Source: Ignavibacteria bacterium
Lineage (GTDB): Bacteria > Bacteroidota > Ignavibacteria > Kapaibacteriales > UBA2268
NCBI GenBank assembly: GCA_026416955.1
Contig: JAOAEE010000027.1
Span: forward strand, 89,717-153,716
Length of the DNA stretch: 64,000 bases
Reading direction: 5' to 3'
This document shows positions 1-11,233 of this stretch, piece by piece. The position numbers and the translations under genes are program-made. The notes beneath the pieces were generated by a model that was not told the origin of the DNA, ran no database searches, and saw only the letters and a program-made list of their open reading frames with translations. Numbering within the stretch: the first letter of the stretch is position 1; the number at the start of each line of letters is the position of its first letter.

Positions 1-81
1 GCCACATTAATATTTATTTTTGAATTTCAAATATTCTTTGAATATTATCGTTAAAATTTTTCTTTCTAAATTGAAATAATT

Positions 82-2352
82 ATGGCAACGAAAAACCTTT
101 TGGTTGTAGAATCGCCAGCAAAGGCAAAAACCATTAATAAGTATTTGGGAAAGGATTACATAGTCGAAGCATCGGTTGGACACATAAAAGACCTTAACAA
201 GCACACTTTAAGTGTCGATATAAAAAACAATTTCCAACCTATATACCAAATACTTAAAGATAAAAAGGAAATAATTCAAAGGTTGAAATCAAGGGCAAAA
301 GATTGCAAGTCGGTTTTAATCGCTACCGACCCAGACCGCGAAGGAGAAGCAATTGCTTGGCATATTGCCGAAGAAATTCGAAGCGAAAATCCCGAAATAA
401 AACGTGTCCTTTTTAACGAGATTACCCAAAAAGGTATCAGGGAAGGACTGCAAAATCCCCGAGAACTCGACGAAAACCTGTACTATTCCCAACAAGCACG
501 ACGTGTCCTCGACCGTTTAATCGGTTATAAAATTTCCCCATTTGTATCGAATGCACTTGTCAAGAAAAGCGAAAAGGCTTTGTCCGCTGGTCGTGTCCAA
601 TCCGTTGCACTTAGATTAATTTGCGAACGCGAAGAAGATATCGAAAATTTCGAACCATTCGTTTTTTGGAATATTTTTGCTACTTTCGAAACAAAAAAAG
701 AAAAAATCAACGCTAGGCTAGTTGAATTCGATGGAAAACAAATAAAAAATCCCGAAGGCTCTAAAAAACCAATGCGCAACGAAAATGAAGAGGATTTTCG
801 CAAACGAATAGAAAAATTCCTTTTCATTCAAACACAAGAAGAAGCTAACGAGATAATCAAAAGAATTAAGCAAGTCGATAGCTTTGTGGTCTCAAAAGTA
901 ACCAAAAGAAGGGTTAAGAAAACTCCCAAACCTCCATTTATTACATCCACCTTGCAACAAGAAGCGGCTCGGAAATTAGGCTTTTCGAATAAACAAACAA
1001 TGCAATTGGCACAAAGACTATACGAAGGTGTCCCCGTTGGAGACGAAGGAAACATTGGTTTAATCACTTATATGAGAACCGACTCGGTTCGAGTTAGTGA
1101 AGATGCAATCAACTCTGCCCGAGAATTGATAAAGCAAAAATTTGGGAAAAAATATTTACCCCAAGAACCAAACATCTACAAAAGTAAAAGTGCGAATGTC
1201 CAAGATGCCCACGAAGCAATCCGACCGACCGATATCCACAGAACACCCGAATCATTAAAAGGGAAAATCGATAAGAATTTGCTTTTCCTTTATGAATTGA
1301 TTTACAATCGGTTTATCGCTTCGCAAATGTTACCAGCGGAATACGACCAAACCATTGTTGAAATAAAAGGTGGCAATTTCGTTTTTCGTGCAAGTGGAAG
1401 ATTTCTTGTTTTTGATGGTTATCTTGCAATTTACCTTGAAGACGAAACAGATGAGAACTCCGAGGAAGATGAAGAAAAAGCACGCTTACCTAAAGTGCAA
1501 GAAGATGATAAACTAAAACTACATAAAGTAGAAGCAAAAGAATCGCAAACTCAACCACAACCAAGATACAATCAAGCCAGTTTAATCAAGGAACTTGAAG
1601 AAAAAGGCATAGGGCGTCCAAGTACATATGCAACAATCGTTTCAACACTTCTCGAAAGAAAATACGTTGTGCTTAAAAATAAAGCATTTGTTCCAACTGA
1701 ACTTGGTCGCGAGGTGAACAAAACGCTTGTTAAGCACTTTTCGGAAATATTCAATGTAGAATTCACTGCAAAAATGGAAGAAGAACTCGACACAATTGCT
1801 GAAGGCCTAACAAATTATGTAGAGGTTGTTAGTAAGTTCTATGAACCTTTGACGCGATTGTTGGAAAACGCTTCCAAAGAACTACACCATAATGGCATTA
1901 CTTGCGATTTATGTGGCGCTCCTATGGTCGTACGTGTTAGCAAATATGGAAGATTCTTGGGTTGCACAAATTATCCACAATGTAAAAATACAAAACCACT
2001 CTACGAAGTAGTAGAAAAAGAAGAACCCCAAATAGCAGAAGGTGTTTTCTGTGATGTATGTGGAAAACCGATGGTCGTACGAAAAAGCAAAAAGGGAGAA
2101 TTCTACGGATGTATAGATTATCCAAAATGCACGGGGACAAAACCGATTTCAAAATTCGCAGGCAAATCAAAATTCAAGCCTATTCCAGTTCCTAATGAAA
2201 AATGCCATAAATGTGGAAGTGAAATGCTCTTAAGAAGGGGTACAAAAGGTTACTTCCTTGCCTGTTCCACTTATCCAAAGTGCAACGGCACAAAGAAAAT
2301 CCTAAAAGAAGAGGCAGAAAATATTATCAAAAACAAAGGGGAAAATAGTTAA
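82..2352 (+). CDS. topA: DNA topoisomerase I (type IA) with three C-terminal zinc-finger repeats
   Basis: N-terminal Toprim 'LLVVESPAKAKTINKYLG' and 'ATDPDREGEAIAWHI'; active-site region 'GLITYMRTDSVRVS'; three CxxC...C zinc ribbons at the C-terminus. Confidence 0.98.
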   Translation: MATKNLLVVESPAKAKTINKYLGKDYIVEASVGHIKDLNKHTLSVDIKNNFQPIYQILKDKKEIIQRLKSRAKDCKSVLIATDPDREGEAIAWHIAEEIRSENPEIKRVLFNEITQKGIREGLQNPRELDENLYYSQQARRVLDRLIGYKISPFVSNALVKKSEKALSAGRVQSVALRLICEREEDIENFEPFVFWNIFATFETKKEKINARLVEFDGKQIKNPEGSKKPMRNENEEDFRKRIEKFLFIQTQEEANEIIKRIKQVDSFVVSKVTKRRVKKTPKPPFITSTLQQEAARKLGFSNKQTMQLAQRLYEGVPVGDEGNIGLITYMRTDSVRVSEDAINSARELIKQKFGKKYLPQEPNIYKSKSANVQDAHEAIRPTDIHRTPESLKGKIDKNLLFLYELIYNRFIASQMLPAEYDQTIVEIKGGNFVFRASGRFLVFDGYLAIYLEDETDENSEEDEEKARLPKVQEDDKLKLHKVEAKESQTQPQPRYNQASLIKELEEKGIGRPSTYATIVSTLLERKYVVLKNKAFVPTELGREVNKTLVKHFSEIFNVEFTAKMEEELDTIAEGLTNYVEVVSKFYEPLTRLLENASKELHHNGITCDLCGAPMVVRVSKYGRFLGCTNYPQCKNTKPLYEVVEKEEPQIAEGVFCDVCGKPMVVRKSKKGEFYGCIDYPKCTGTKPISKFAGKSKFKPIPVPNEKCHKCGSEMLLRRGTKGYFLACSTYPKCNGTKKILKEEAENIIKNKGENS

Positions 2353-2359
2353 TATTAAA

Positions 2360-3019
2360 TCAACTTTTAATCTTTGGTTGAAATTCTAAGTAATAAGAAG
2401 GAACAAAATCTTCCGCGGGAACTACCATTCCCTCTGAAAGTAATTTCCAACCAAGTTTTGCTACTCTTTGACCTGTTAAATAATTAAAATCTTGGTTTTG
2501 AATCCCTTTTTCGATTTTATCCGCACCAAAACCAACAACAAAGTCGTAATCGGTAACATTTGTACCAATCTCTTCCAAATCTGCAAATGAAACAGAAGAA
2601 GTTGGATGGCCATTTAAATCATAAAATTGATAAAAGAAAAAGTTTTTGTGCGAATGAACAACACTGATGATTCTTTTGGCAAATTTCGAGGCTAGCTCTT
2701 TGCAATTGTATGCAAGTGCGGACAAAGTTGGTACAGGTACCAACTTAATCGAATTGTCGAAGCAAAGACCTTTTGCAAATGCGGAACCTATCCGCAATCC
2801 TGTAAAAGAGCCGGGGCCAGAAGAAACAGCAACAGCAGTTAGATCGTTAACACTTACCTGCAAGTCTTTCAATGCCCTAAAAGTTAACTCTGCCAAGAAT
2901 TGGTCGTGGGAATTGGGTATTGAAATAGAGTATTCGACCAAACATTGTTCTCGGTTGGAAATTGAAATAGAACAAATGTTTGCTGTTGTCTCGATAGATA
3001 AAATCAGTTCCATATTCAT
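2360..3019 (-). CDS. tsaB: tRNA threonylcarbamoyladenosine biosynthesis protein TsaB
   Basis: 'ILSIETTANICSISI...GPGSFTGLRIGSAFAKGLC' typical of TsaB; ~220 aa. Confidence 0.93.
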   Translation of the reverse strand: MNMELILSIETTANICSISISNREQCLVEYSISIPNSHDQFLAELTFRALKDLQVSVNDLTAVAVSSGPGSFTGLRIGSAFAKGLCFDNSIKLVPVPTLSALAYNCKELASKFAKRIISVVHSHKNFFFYQFYDLNGHPTSSVSFADLEEIGTNVTDYDFVVGFGADKIEKGIQNQDFNYLTGQRVAKLGWKLLSEGMVVPAEDFVPSYYLEFQPKIKS

Positions 3020-6000
3020 AAGACCAAACTTTCAATCGTTTTTTTAAATCTCCAAATAATTTCAAGAACTTGATTAAACGAATTAACTTTCGCTTTAATA
3101 TACAATTTATCCTTCTGTTGAATTAGTTTAGCATTTTCGAACGACATAGCAAACTCTGAAATAGTAGGAAGTAGTAAATCGTAATACTCACGATTTGTTT
3201 CATCGGGAAACTCAATGGTTAATATATTCGACCGGAAAACGATTTTCTGAATTCCAGTATCAAAGGCTTTGATTCGTAAAGAAACAATTTTCAAAAGATT
3301 TTCCACTTCTTTTGGCAATGGACCAAATTTGTCGATAAGTTCGTTCTGTAATGAATTTAGCTGTTCGGGAGTACGAACATTATATAACAATTTGTAAAAC
3401 TTAAACCTTTCTATTTCATTTTGAATATAATTTGAAGGAATAAAAGCATCAAATTCGACCTCAATCTGTAATTCTTCATTTTTTAAGAACTTAAGTCCCA
3501 CATCTTCCTTTTGTTCTGGGAACAAATCTTTAAATTCGGTTGTCTTGAGTTCTCTAATTGCTTCGTCTAAAATCTTTTGGTACATTTCAAATCCAATTTC
3601 GTTAATAAACCCACTTTGTTCGTAACCAAAAATGTCGCCAGCCCCCCGAATTTCCAAATCACGCAATGCAAGCTTCAATCCACTACCCAAATCGGTGTAC
3701 TCTTCGAGTGCTTGAAGTCTTTGCAATGCCTTGCGCGGAAGGGTATTTAGCGGTGGAATAATAAGATAACAAAATGCCTGTATATTGGTTCGTCCCACTC
3801 TTCCACGAAGTTGATAAAGTTCGGCAAGTCCAAAATTTTGAGCATTATAAATGAAAATTGTATTTGCTTTAGGGATATCCAGTCCAGATTCCACAATTTT
3901 AGTCGTTAGTAAAATATTATACTTCCCGTGAATAAAGTCAGTCATAACCTTTTCAAGTTCAGTGTTTTTCAATTTCGCGTGTGCAACTGCAATTTTTACA
4001 TTTGGAACAATCTTGAGCAATCTTTGAAGTGCAACATCGATATGAGAAATCTTGTCGACAACGAAAAAAATTTGTCCATCGCGAGCAATTTCTCGTATAA
4101 TAGCCTTTCGTATAATTTCTTCTTCCCAATAAATTATTTCAGTATAAATTGGTAACCTATTCCGAGGTGGCGTCTCCATAATACTTAAATCGCGAACACC
4201 CAAAAGAGAAAAGTTCAAAGTTCTGGGTATTGGAGTAGCAGTCATAGTCATTGTGTCTACGTTTACTTTTAACTTACGCAACTTCTCCTTGGCAGCAACA
4301 CCAAATCGATGTTCTTCATCTATAATAAGCAACCCTAAGTCCTTGAACTTGACATCGTCGCTCAACAATCTATGGGTTCCTATAATAATATCAATTGAAC
4401 CTTGTGATAACTTTTGAAGAATATCTTCAATCTGCTTTTTTGTTTTAAAACGGGACAAAGATTCAATATTAATTGGGTAGTTTTTAAGCCTTTCTTTAAA
4501 AGTAACTTCGTGTTGGCTTGCAAGAATAGTTGTTGGTACCAATACTGCAACTTGTTTCCCAGCTTGAACTGCTTTGAAAGCAGCCCGAATAGCAACTTCG
4601 GTCTTTCCAAACCCAACGTCACCACAAATCAATCTATCCATTGGCGCAAAAGATTCCATATCACGCTTTACATCTTCTGTTGCTTTCGCTTGGTCGATTG
4701 TATCTTCATAGACAAAAGATGCTTCGAATTCCTTTTGCCAAATTGTATCTGGAGGGAAAGCATAGCCTTTCTGAAGTTTTCTTTCTGCATACAACTTAAT
4801 CAATTCGTAAGCATCTTTCTTTAATCGTTCCTTTATTCTTTGTTTCTTGCGTTCCCATTCATTAGTTCCAAGTTTGCTTAATTTGGGTGTTACACCATCT
4901 TCCGCACGATACTTTTGTAACTTATGCAAAAAGTTCAAATTAAGGTAAACAATATCGTCATCGGCAAAAATCAATCGTACACAATCTTGGTAGCTTTCTC
5001 CAAATTTAACCTTTTGAAGACCATCGAACTTGGCAATTCCTTTGTCGACGTGGACTACGAAGTCCCCAATATTTAACTCGCTTAACTCTTTTAAACTAAT
5101 TCCCTTCCCTTTAAAAGAAGTAATACGGGTCCTTTCCCTACCAAAAATTTGGTGCTCAACAAAAACTGCAATTGGTGATTCCTCGAAATAAAAACCTTCG
5201 CTCAACGGCTTGTTGAACCAAATACACTTAGAGAGGATTTCGTCGGGTTCGAAAATTTCCTCGTACTGCTCTAAATTCGTTTCGTATTCTAATTGAATTG
5301 CATTACTTACGATTTCTTTCAATCGCTCCGATAGAATATCTCCATCGGATGCAAAATAAACTTTATACCTTTGGTAAAACAGTTTTAAAAATTCTTTCGT
5401 AAAATTTCTTACCGAAGTGAAACTTGCTTTAGTTTCTTTGGTTTTAACTTCGAAGTCAAAATGAAAAAGGGAATTAATATAAAATTTCTGTTGTAAGAAA
5501 TTAATTGATGTTTCGGGGTAAAGTTGTTCAATTTTTTCTAAACTATCAACGACAAAAAGGTCATCGTTATCAAAATATTCATAAATCGTAGTGCTTTCTT
5601 GTTTTTGATGAAACAAAGTTGTGATTATCTCTATTCTATCAAGTTTTTCAATACTTCTTTGAGTTTCAAGGTCAAATAGCCGAATCGACTCTATCTCGTC
5701 TCCAAAAAACTCTATTCTTACTGGGTTGTCGAGCCCAAGCGGGAAAATATCGACAATTGCACCCCGGACAGCAATATCCCCTTGTTCTTCAACAAAATCC
5801 TTTCTTTCGAAGCCTTTAAGAATTAAATTACCAATAAAAGAATCATAAGGGAAACTCATTCCAAGAGCAAGTTCAATTCTTTCTTCTGCAAATGTTTTTG
5901 GTTTAGGCACTTGAAAATCGAGAATTTCGGGGGTAAGAATTAGAATTGAATCATTGTGATTGGAGTATTGATACAATTTCTCGTAAATACTAAGTTCAAG

Positions 6001-6309
6001 TTTTTCATTTGGGATTTGCCTAAATTTCGAAATCGAAAAAGAGGTAAGAAGAAGCACATTTTGTAAACCAAAAAATGAATTTAGATCCAAGGCAAATTTG
6101 TTTAGGGTCTCTTCATCTGGTACAAGTAGGATAAATCTTTTATTCGGGAAGTTCTTCCTTAGTAAATAGATAACAAACGATTTAGAAGAACCGTGGAGAA
6201 AGCGAATACCACAGTCGGTCCCATTAGCAACAATTTCTTTAATTTTTGAAAAATTAACTGCTTTTTCAAACAAATATAAAACCTCGGTTTCCACTGTCTT
6301 AGATATCAC
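3016..6309 (-). CDS. mfd: transcription-repair coupling factor Mfd
   Basis: 1097 aa; CarD-like RID domain followed by SF2 helicase motifs 'MDRLICGDVGFGKTEVAIRAAFKAV', 'IIDEEHRFGV', 'TMTATPIPRTL', 'RGRVGR'; GTG start. Confidence 0.97.
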   Translation of the reverse strand: MISKTVETEVLYLFEKAVNFSKIKEIVANGTDCGIRFLHGSSKSFVIYLLRKNFPNKRFILLVPDEETLNKFALDLNSFFGLQNVLLLTSFSISKFRQIPNEKLELSIYEKLYQYSNHNDSILILTPEILDFQVPKPKTFAEERIELALGMSFPYDSFIGNLILKGFERKDFVEEQGDIAVRGAIVDIFPLGLDNPVRIEFFGDEIESIRLFDLETQRSIEKLDRIEIITTLFHQKQESTTIYEYFDNDDLFVVDSLEKIEQLYPETSINFLQQKFYINSLFHFDFEVKTKETKASFTSVRNFTKEFLKLFYQRYKVYFASDGDILSERLKEIVSNAIQLEYETNLEQYEEIFEPDEILSKCIWFNKPLSEGFYFEESPIAVFVEHQIFGRERTRITSFKGKGISLKELSELNIGDFVVHVDKGIAKFDGLQKVKFGESYQDCVRLIFADDDIVYLNLNFLHKLQKYRAEDGVTPKLSKLGTNEWERKKQRIKERLKKDAYELIKLYAERKLQKGYAFPPDTIWQKEFEASFVYEDTIDQAKATEDVKRDMESFAPMDRLICGDVGFGKTEVAIRAAFKAVQAGKQVAVLVPTTILASQHEVTFKERLKNYPINIESLSRFKTKKQIEDILQKLSQGSIDIIIGTHRLLSDDVKFKDLGLLIIDEEHRFGVAAKEKLRKLKVNVDTMTMTATPIPRTLNFSLLGVRDLSIMETPPRNRLPIYTEIIYWEEEIIRKAIIREIARDGQIFFVVDKISHIDVALQRLLKIVPNVKIAVAHAKLKNTELEKVMTDFIHGKYNILLTTKIVESGLDIPKANTIFIYNAQNFGLAELYQLRGRVGRTNIQAFCYLIIPPLNTLPRKALQRLQALEEYTDLGSGLKLALRDLEIRGAGDIFGYEQSGFINEIGFEMYQKILDEAIRELKTTEFKDLFPEQKEDVGLKFLKNEELQIEVEFDAFIPSNYIQNEIERFKFYKLLYNVRTPEQLNSLQNELIDKFGPLPKEVENLLKIVSLRIKAFDTGIQKIVFRSNILTIEFPDETNREYYDLLLPTISEFAMSFENAKLIQQKDKLYIKAKVNSFNQVLEIIWRFKKTIESLVL

Positions 6310-6490
6310 TTTCTATTATTACGGTAGAATTGGGTTTGGTTTTCAAATTTTGCGGATCATAATTATAAAGTCGTAAAACACGAAGTTTTTCCTCGCGAGT
6401 CAATTTTCTACTCGCAAGAATAATATAACGAACATTTTTTCGAGTGTCACGAATTATGTTTTCCACCTTTTGCGATTCATTATTCTCCAT
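6299..6490 (-). CDS. small hypothetical protein (63 aa)
   Basis: ORF fills the gap between hflX and mfd and overlaps mfd by 11 bp in the same orientation; charged, protein-like composition. Confidence 0.55.
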   Translation of the reverse strand: MENNESQKVENIIRDTRKNVRYIILASRKLTREEKLRVLRLYNYDPQNLKTKPNSTVIIESDI

Positions 6491-6497
6491 TAATTCC

Positions 6498-7787
6498 TCA
6501 ATTTTGTATATATTGGCTAAATAAATTAATAAAGTAAGGTTCCTCTTGTTTCAACAATTTAGCGTAGAATTCAATCCCTTCGCTTTTATCTTCCTTTTTA
6601 ATTATGCTAGACATTCTATAAACATAGGGAATTAATTCCATCTTGGAGTAAGGCAAAAGCAATTTAACATACCTTGTTTCTTCTTCCATTGTTTCTTGCA
6701 TTTTTAAAAGAAGAGCATTAATGTTAATACCTCTTTCAGCAGAAATTAATATGGACGAGGGATATTCTCGCTGCAAAAATTTAATGTATTCTTTATCTTG
6801 AATCAAATCTATTTTGTTTAAAACAAGGATTACAGGTTTTTGGTCGACTTTTAATTTTTCGAGTGTTTGTTGTACAACACTTATTTGTTCTGAAAGGTAG
6901 CGATTGCTTGCATCGGCGATATGAAGAAGCGCATTAGCATATTGCACTTCAATAAGAGTACTTTGAAACGATGCTATCAAATGCGAAGGTAACTTCCGAA
7001 TAAAACCGACTGTATCCGAAAGCAAAACTACCTTTTCATTAGGTAATCGAAGTGCACGAGTAGTAGTATCTAAAGTTGCAAAAAGTTTATCTTCTACACC
7101 TACGTTAGCATTAGTAAGTTCACGCATAATAGTCGACTTTCCAGCATTTGTGTATCCAACCAAAGCGAACTTGAAGTAATTCTCTCGGGGCTTCCTTTCG
7201 ATTTCCTTTTGCTTCGAAATTTCTATTAACTTTTTTTGTAATCTTTGAATTCTTGACTTCACAAGCCTTCTATCGCTTTCAATTTGTTTTTCGCCGGGTC
7301 CTCGCGTCCCTATTCCACCATATTGCTTCGAAAGGTGCGACCACATTTTGGTTAACCTTGGCAATAGGTATTGAAGTTGAGCTAACTCGACTTGAGTTTT
7401 TGCCTCCAATGTTCTTGCGTGTTTAGCAAATATTGCTAAAATAAGTGTCGTTCGGTCTATTACTTTTATCTGAAATTCATTTTCAAGATTTTTAGTTTGT
7501 ACTGGGGTTAATTCATCGTCGAAAACTACAAGGTTAATCTCTTTTTGTTGAATCAAAGACTTAATTTCCTGTACTTTTCCTTTTCCTATTGCAGTTGCGG
7601 GATTAAAAGAAACAACCTCTTGGTAAACCGAATCAACAACCTGGCCCCCAGCAGTCTGTACCAACGAAGCAAGTTCATCAAGATGTTCCTCAATGATATC
7701 TTTCGAGGTTCCTTTTTTGGGAATGGCAACCAAAAGAGTTCGCTCGGGTAGAACTTCGTTCTCTATCATCACCAAATTGTTAAACAC
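6498..7787 (-). CDS. hflX: GTPase HflX
   Basis: 'GGIGTRGPGEKQIESDRR', G1 'LVGYTNAGKSTIMREL', 'LSDTVGFIRKLPSHLIASF', 'LVLNKIDL'. Confidence 0.96.
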   Translation of the reverse strand: MFNNLVMIENEVLPERTLLVAIPKKGTSKDIIEEHLDELASLVQTAGGQVVDSVYQEVVSFNPATAIGKGKVQEIKSLIQQKEINLVVFDDELTPVQTKNLENEFQIKVIDRTTLILAIFAKHARTLEAKTQVELAQLQYLLPRLTKMWSHLSKQYGGIGTRGPGEKQIESDRRLVKSRIQRLQKKLIEISKQKEIERKPRENYFKFALVGYTNAGKSTIMRELTNANVGVEDKLFATLDTTTRALRLPNEKVVLLSDTVGFIRKLPSHLIASFQSTLIEVQYANALLHIADASNRYLSEQISVVQQTLEKLKVDQKPVILVLNKIDLIQDKEYIKFLQREYPSSILISAERGININALLLKMQETMEEETRYVKLLLPYSKMELIPYVYRMSSIIKKEDKSEGIEFYAKLLKQEEPYFINLFSQYIQN

Positions 7788-7853
7788 TAAAAATTAGAAA
7801 CGATAATAAACTAAAAAAATTTTTTAAATTGCATTGGGTTAAACTTTTAGTTT

Positions 7854-9008
7854 ATGTCTATGATTTCTTTTAAACTCGATGAAACACACGAGCAAATTCG
7901 CGACACAATACGAAAGTTTGCTCAAGAAGAAATTGCCCCAAGTGTAATTCAACGCGACATTTCTTGTGAATTCCCCCGCGAAATTATCAAAAAACTTGGC
8001 GAGTTGGGATTCCTTGGAATGATGGTTTCCCCAGAGTGGGGAGGAAGCGGTCTGGACACAATAAGTTATGTTATTGCAATGGAAGAAATTAGCAAGGTCG
8101 ATGCTTCGGTTGGTGTTATTTTTTCGGTGCATAATTCCCTTGTTAACTGGATTTTTGAAAAATATGGCTCCACCTACTTAAAGGAAAAATACTTGCGCCG
8201 ACTTGTTACTGGAGAACTTCTCGGGGCATATTGTCTAAGTGAACCCGAGGCTGGAAGCGATGCTACCCAAATCAAAACTTCGGCTGTAAAAAATGGGAAC
8301 ACTTGGATTTTGAATGGTACCAAAAACTGGATAACTACTGGACAAAATGCAGACATTTACGTGGTTTTTGCAAATACCAATTTTGAACTGGGTTACAAAG
8401 GAATAACTTGCTTTGCTATTGAAAAAGGGACACCGGGCTTTGAACCAGGGAAGAAAGAAGATAAAATGGGGCTACATTCGAGCGATACTACAAGTATTGG
8501 TCTAACTAATGTAGAAGTACCCGAAGAAAACATAATTGGAAACATAGGCGAAGGGTTCTATATAGCAATGAGGGGATTGAACGGAGGTAGAATTGGAATA
8601 GCAGCACAAGCACTTGGAATTGCCCAAGGTGCCTTCGAAGCATCAGTTCGGTATGCAAAGGAGCGAAAGGCTTTTGGAAAACCAATTATCGAGCATCAAC
8701 TCATTCAAGCCAAATTAGCTCAAATGTCGATGAAAATAAACGCCGCAAGGCTTCTTATTTACAAAGCTGCTTGGTTACGTGATAACGGTTTCGAGCATAT
8801 CCAAGAGGCTTCGGAAGCGAAACTCTTTGCAACAACCATTGCAAACGAGGTTACTCGAGATGCTGTTCAAATTCACGGGGGATATGGTTATGTCCGTGAA
8901 TATCACGTTGAAAGAATGATGCGCGACGCAAAAGTTACCGAAATTTACGAGGGTACATCCGAAATTCAACATATTGTAATTGCAAGGGAATTAATGAAAA
9001 AGTGGTGA
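7854..9008 (+). CDS. acyl-CoA dehydrogenase
   Basis: 384 aa; 'YCLSEPEAGSDATQIKTSA', 'QALGIAQGAFEASVRYAKERKAFGKPI', 'QIHGGYGYVREYHVERMMRDAKVTEIYEGTSEIQHIVIAREL'. Confidence 0.97.
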   Translation: MSMISFKLDETHEQIRDTIRKFAQEEIAPSVIQRDISCEFPREIIKKLGELGFLGMMVSPEWGGSGLDTISYVIAMEEISKVDASVGVIFSVHNSLVNWIFEKYGSTYLKEKYLRRLVTGELLGAYCLSEPEAGSDATQIKTSAVKNGNTWILNGTKNWITTGQNADIYVVFANTNFELGYKGITCFAIEKGTPGFEPGKKEDKMGLHSSDTTSIGLTNVEVPEENIIGNIGEGFYIAMRGLNGGRIGIAAQALGIAQGAFEASVRYAKERKAFGKPIIEHQLIQAKLAQMSMKINAARLLIYKAAWLRDNGFEHIQEASEAKLFATTIANEVTRDAVQIHGGYGYVREYHVERMMRDAKVTEIYEGTSEIQHIVIARELMKKW

Positions 9009-9186
9009 AAATTTACAATTTTTTTCTAATTTTTCGATTATTATTATGAATAGTGTAGAATTTTAGCCAATTTTATTAGATGAATAAAAAGTAAATATGT
9101 TCCAAATTATTGAAAAAAAAAGAATTATAAAGAGTTTGCACTTTGGCATAATTTTTATCTTTCTTTAATTGAATAAAGGTGTATTT

Positions 9187-9765
9187 ATGGCAAAAAAAGA
9201 AGAAAATGATTTAAACACCGAAGGTAAGCAACCCGAGGTTTCAAAAGATACTAAAACTTCTGGAACCATTGGGTTAATCCCTATTCTTGGAATTGTATTT
9301 GGTTCTTTAATCCTTTTAATTATTGCAACAAGATTTATTTTTCTGCCTTACATTGTAGAAAATTTGAGCGGAGGAGGTAAAAAAGCCGAAGAAAAAGCCA
9401 AAGAAGAAGTAAAACTTGACAAAAAACTGATGAAATATTTCGAAACCGGAAGGATAACAACTAACCCATTGAATTCCGACCAATTTGTTGTAGTTAATTT
9501 AGCAATGAAATTTTCCGCTCGCGACGAAAAGGTTTTAAAGGAAATCTTTGGGGAAGGTGGGGAAGCTGGAGCAGTTCTGCAACCAGAAATTATGGCACCT
9601 ATTCGAAGCAAAATCAACCAAATTCTGGGTTCATTAACAGTAGCAGAATTGCAACAAAGAAGGAACAACTTGGCAAACGAGTTCAAAGATAGTTTAAAAC
9701 CAATTTTTTCATCGCATCAGTTAATTTTAAACGAGGTTTATCTACAAGAATTTATTATTCAATGA
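9187..9765 (+). CDS. fliL: flagellar basal body-associated protein FliL-like
   Basis: Single N-terminal TM, FliL-like periplasmic domain ('VVNLAMKFSARDEKVLKEIF...LNEVYLQEFIIQ'), immediately upstream of fliM; ATG at 9187 preferred over TTG at 9169. Confidence 0.85.
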   Translation: MAKKEENDLNTEGKQPEVSKDTKTSGTIGLIPILGIVFGSLILLIIATRFIFLPYIVENLSGGGKKAEEKAKEEVKLDKKLMKYFETGRITTNPLNSDQFVVVNLAMKFSARDEKVLKEIFGEGGEAGAVLQPEIMAPIRSKINQILGSLTVAELQQRRNNLANEFKDSLKPIFSSHQLILNEVYLQEFIIQ

Positions 9766-9780
9766 AAATAGATTAAAAGT

Positions 9781-10812
9781 ATGAGCGAGGTATTATCGCA
9801 ATCGGAAATAGATAATCTGTTGAAAGAAATGTCGACAGGAGCGCTCGATGTCGACGACTTTCTTAGCGAGCGCCTTAAACGAGCAGAAATCACAAACTAC
9901 GATTTCCGACGCCCTAATAGAATTTCTAAATCTCAAGTTCGAACTCTGCAAAGTATACACGAAAATTTTGCAGAAGTTTTTGGATATTATTTAGTTTCTC
10001 GCCTTCAAACTGTTGTTACAATTTCAGTTACATCTGTCGACCAATTGTTCTACTCGGAATACATTCTTTCGGTTTCAAATCCCAGTTGCCTCTATGTTTT
10101 CGAAATTGTAGGAACCGATGGGTCTGGGATACTGGAGATTAGTCCACAATTGGCATTAATTCTTGTTGAAAGACTTCTTGGAGGAAGTGGCGATACACAA
10201 CCAAAACCAAGACAAATTACTCCAATCGAACAAGCCGTAATTCGAGGTGTAATTGAACACGCACTCTACGATTTACAAAATGCTTGGCGTTCCATCGCAG
10301 AACTCTCTTTCAAGTATCAACGCTTAGAAATGGAAGCCGACTTTGTCCAAATTGCTCCTTCCTCCGAAATAGTAATTGTTGTTTCATTCGATGTGAACAT
10401 TGGATTGCATACTTATTTAATGAATTTATGTTTTCCAACTTTTGCTCTTGAAGAGGTTTTGACTAAACTTACTCGCCAGCAAGTTACTGCCGGACCCGTT
10501 AAAATGACACCAGAGAAAGTAAGGGAAAACATCGAAACAATTAAAAGGCATATGTCTAAAACTTACTTGCCAGTTAGCGCCGAACTTGGCAAAACCTCGA
10601 TTACAGTAAAAGAACTTTTAGAGCTAAAAGAAGGGGATATTATTCGCCTAAAAAATAAAATAACTGATGAAATTATCATTTCAATAGGAGGCAAGAAAAA
10701 ATTTGCTGGTCGACCAGGTATGGTCGACAATAAAAAAGCTGTAAAAATCCTTCGTCCTTTGCGGGACGAAGACCTTGTTGAAGATGATTTGTTGTACAAA
10801 GAGGAGGATTAA
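9781..10812 (+). CDS. fliM: flagellar motor switch protein FliM
   Basis: '[17 protein letters not shown]', '[37 protein letters not shown]' and C-terminal SpoA/FliN-like domain. Confidence 0.97.
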   Translation: MSEVLSQSEIDNLLKEMSTGALDVDDFLSERLKRAEITNYDFRRPNRISKSQVRTLQSIHENFAEVFGYYLVSRLQTVVTISVTSVDQLFYSEYILSVSNPSCLYVFEIVGTDGSGILEISPQLALILVERLLGGSGDTQPKPRQITPIEQAVIRGVIEHALYDLQNAWRSIAELSFKYQRLEMEADFVQIAPSSEIVIVVSFDVNIGLHTYLMNLCFPTFALEEVLTKLTRQQVTAGPVKMTPEKVRENIETIKRHMSKTYLPVSAELGKTSITVKELLELKEGDIIRLKNKITDEIIISIGGKKKFAGRPGMVDNKKAVKILRPLRDEDLVEDDLLYKEED

Positions 10813-10814
10813 TT

Positions 10815-11231
10815 ATGTCCTTGACACAAGAAGAAATAGATGCCCTTATTAGTAGTGGTGCTCTACCGCAAGAAGGTGCCCAAGAAATCAAAGAACCTCT
10901 AGAAGGAAGCCCATTACCTATGGGCAAAACCGGTTCCGAAGCTGGAGAGACAATCTATTCTCCGCTCGAACCCAAACTCGAATTGCTTTATGATCTGCAA
11001 CTTCCCGTTTCAATAGAACTAGGCCGTACCAATATGTTAATTAGGGATATCCTCTACCTTGGTCGTGGTTCAGTAATAGAGTTCGATAAATTAGTAAGCG
11101 AACCTGTTGATGTTCTTGTCAATGGTAAAAAAATTGCAGAAGGGGAAGTCGTTGTTATCGATAAGCACTTTGGAATTCGTATTACAACGTTGGTCGACCC
11201 AACCGAAAGATTAAAGACAATTAAGAGATAG
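10815..11231 (+). CDS. fliN: flagellar motor switch protein FliN
   Basis: '[11 protein letters not shown]', SpoA domain '[62 protein letters not shown]'. Confidence 0.97.
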   Translation: MSLTQEEIDALISSGALPQEGAQEIKEPLEGSPLPMGKTGSEAGETIYSPLEPKLELLYDLQLPVSIELGRTNMLIRDILYLGRGSVIEFDKLVSEPVDVLVNGKKIAEGEVVVIDKHFGIRITTLVDPTERLKTIKR

Positions 11232-11233
11232 CA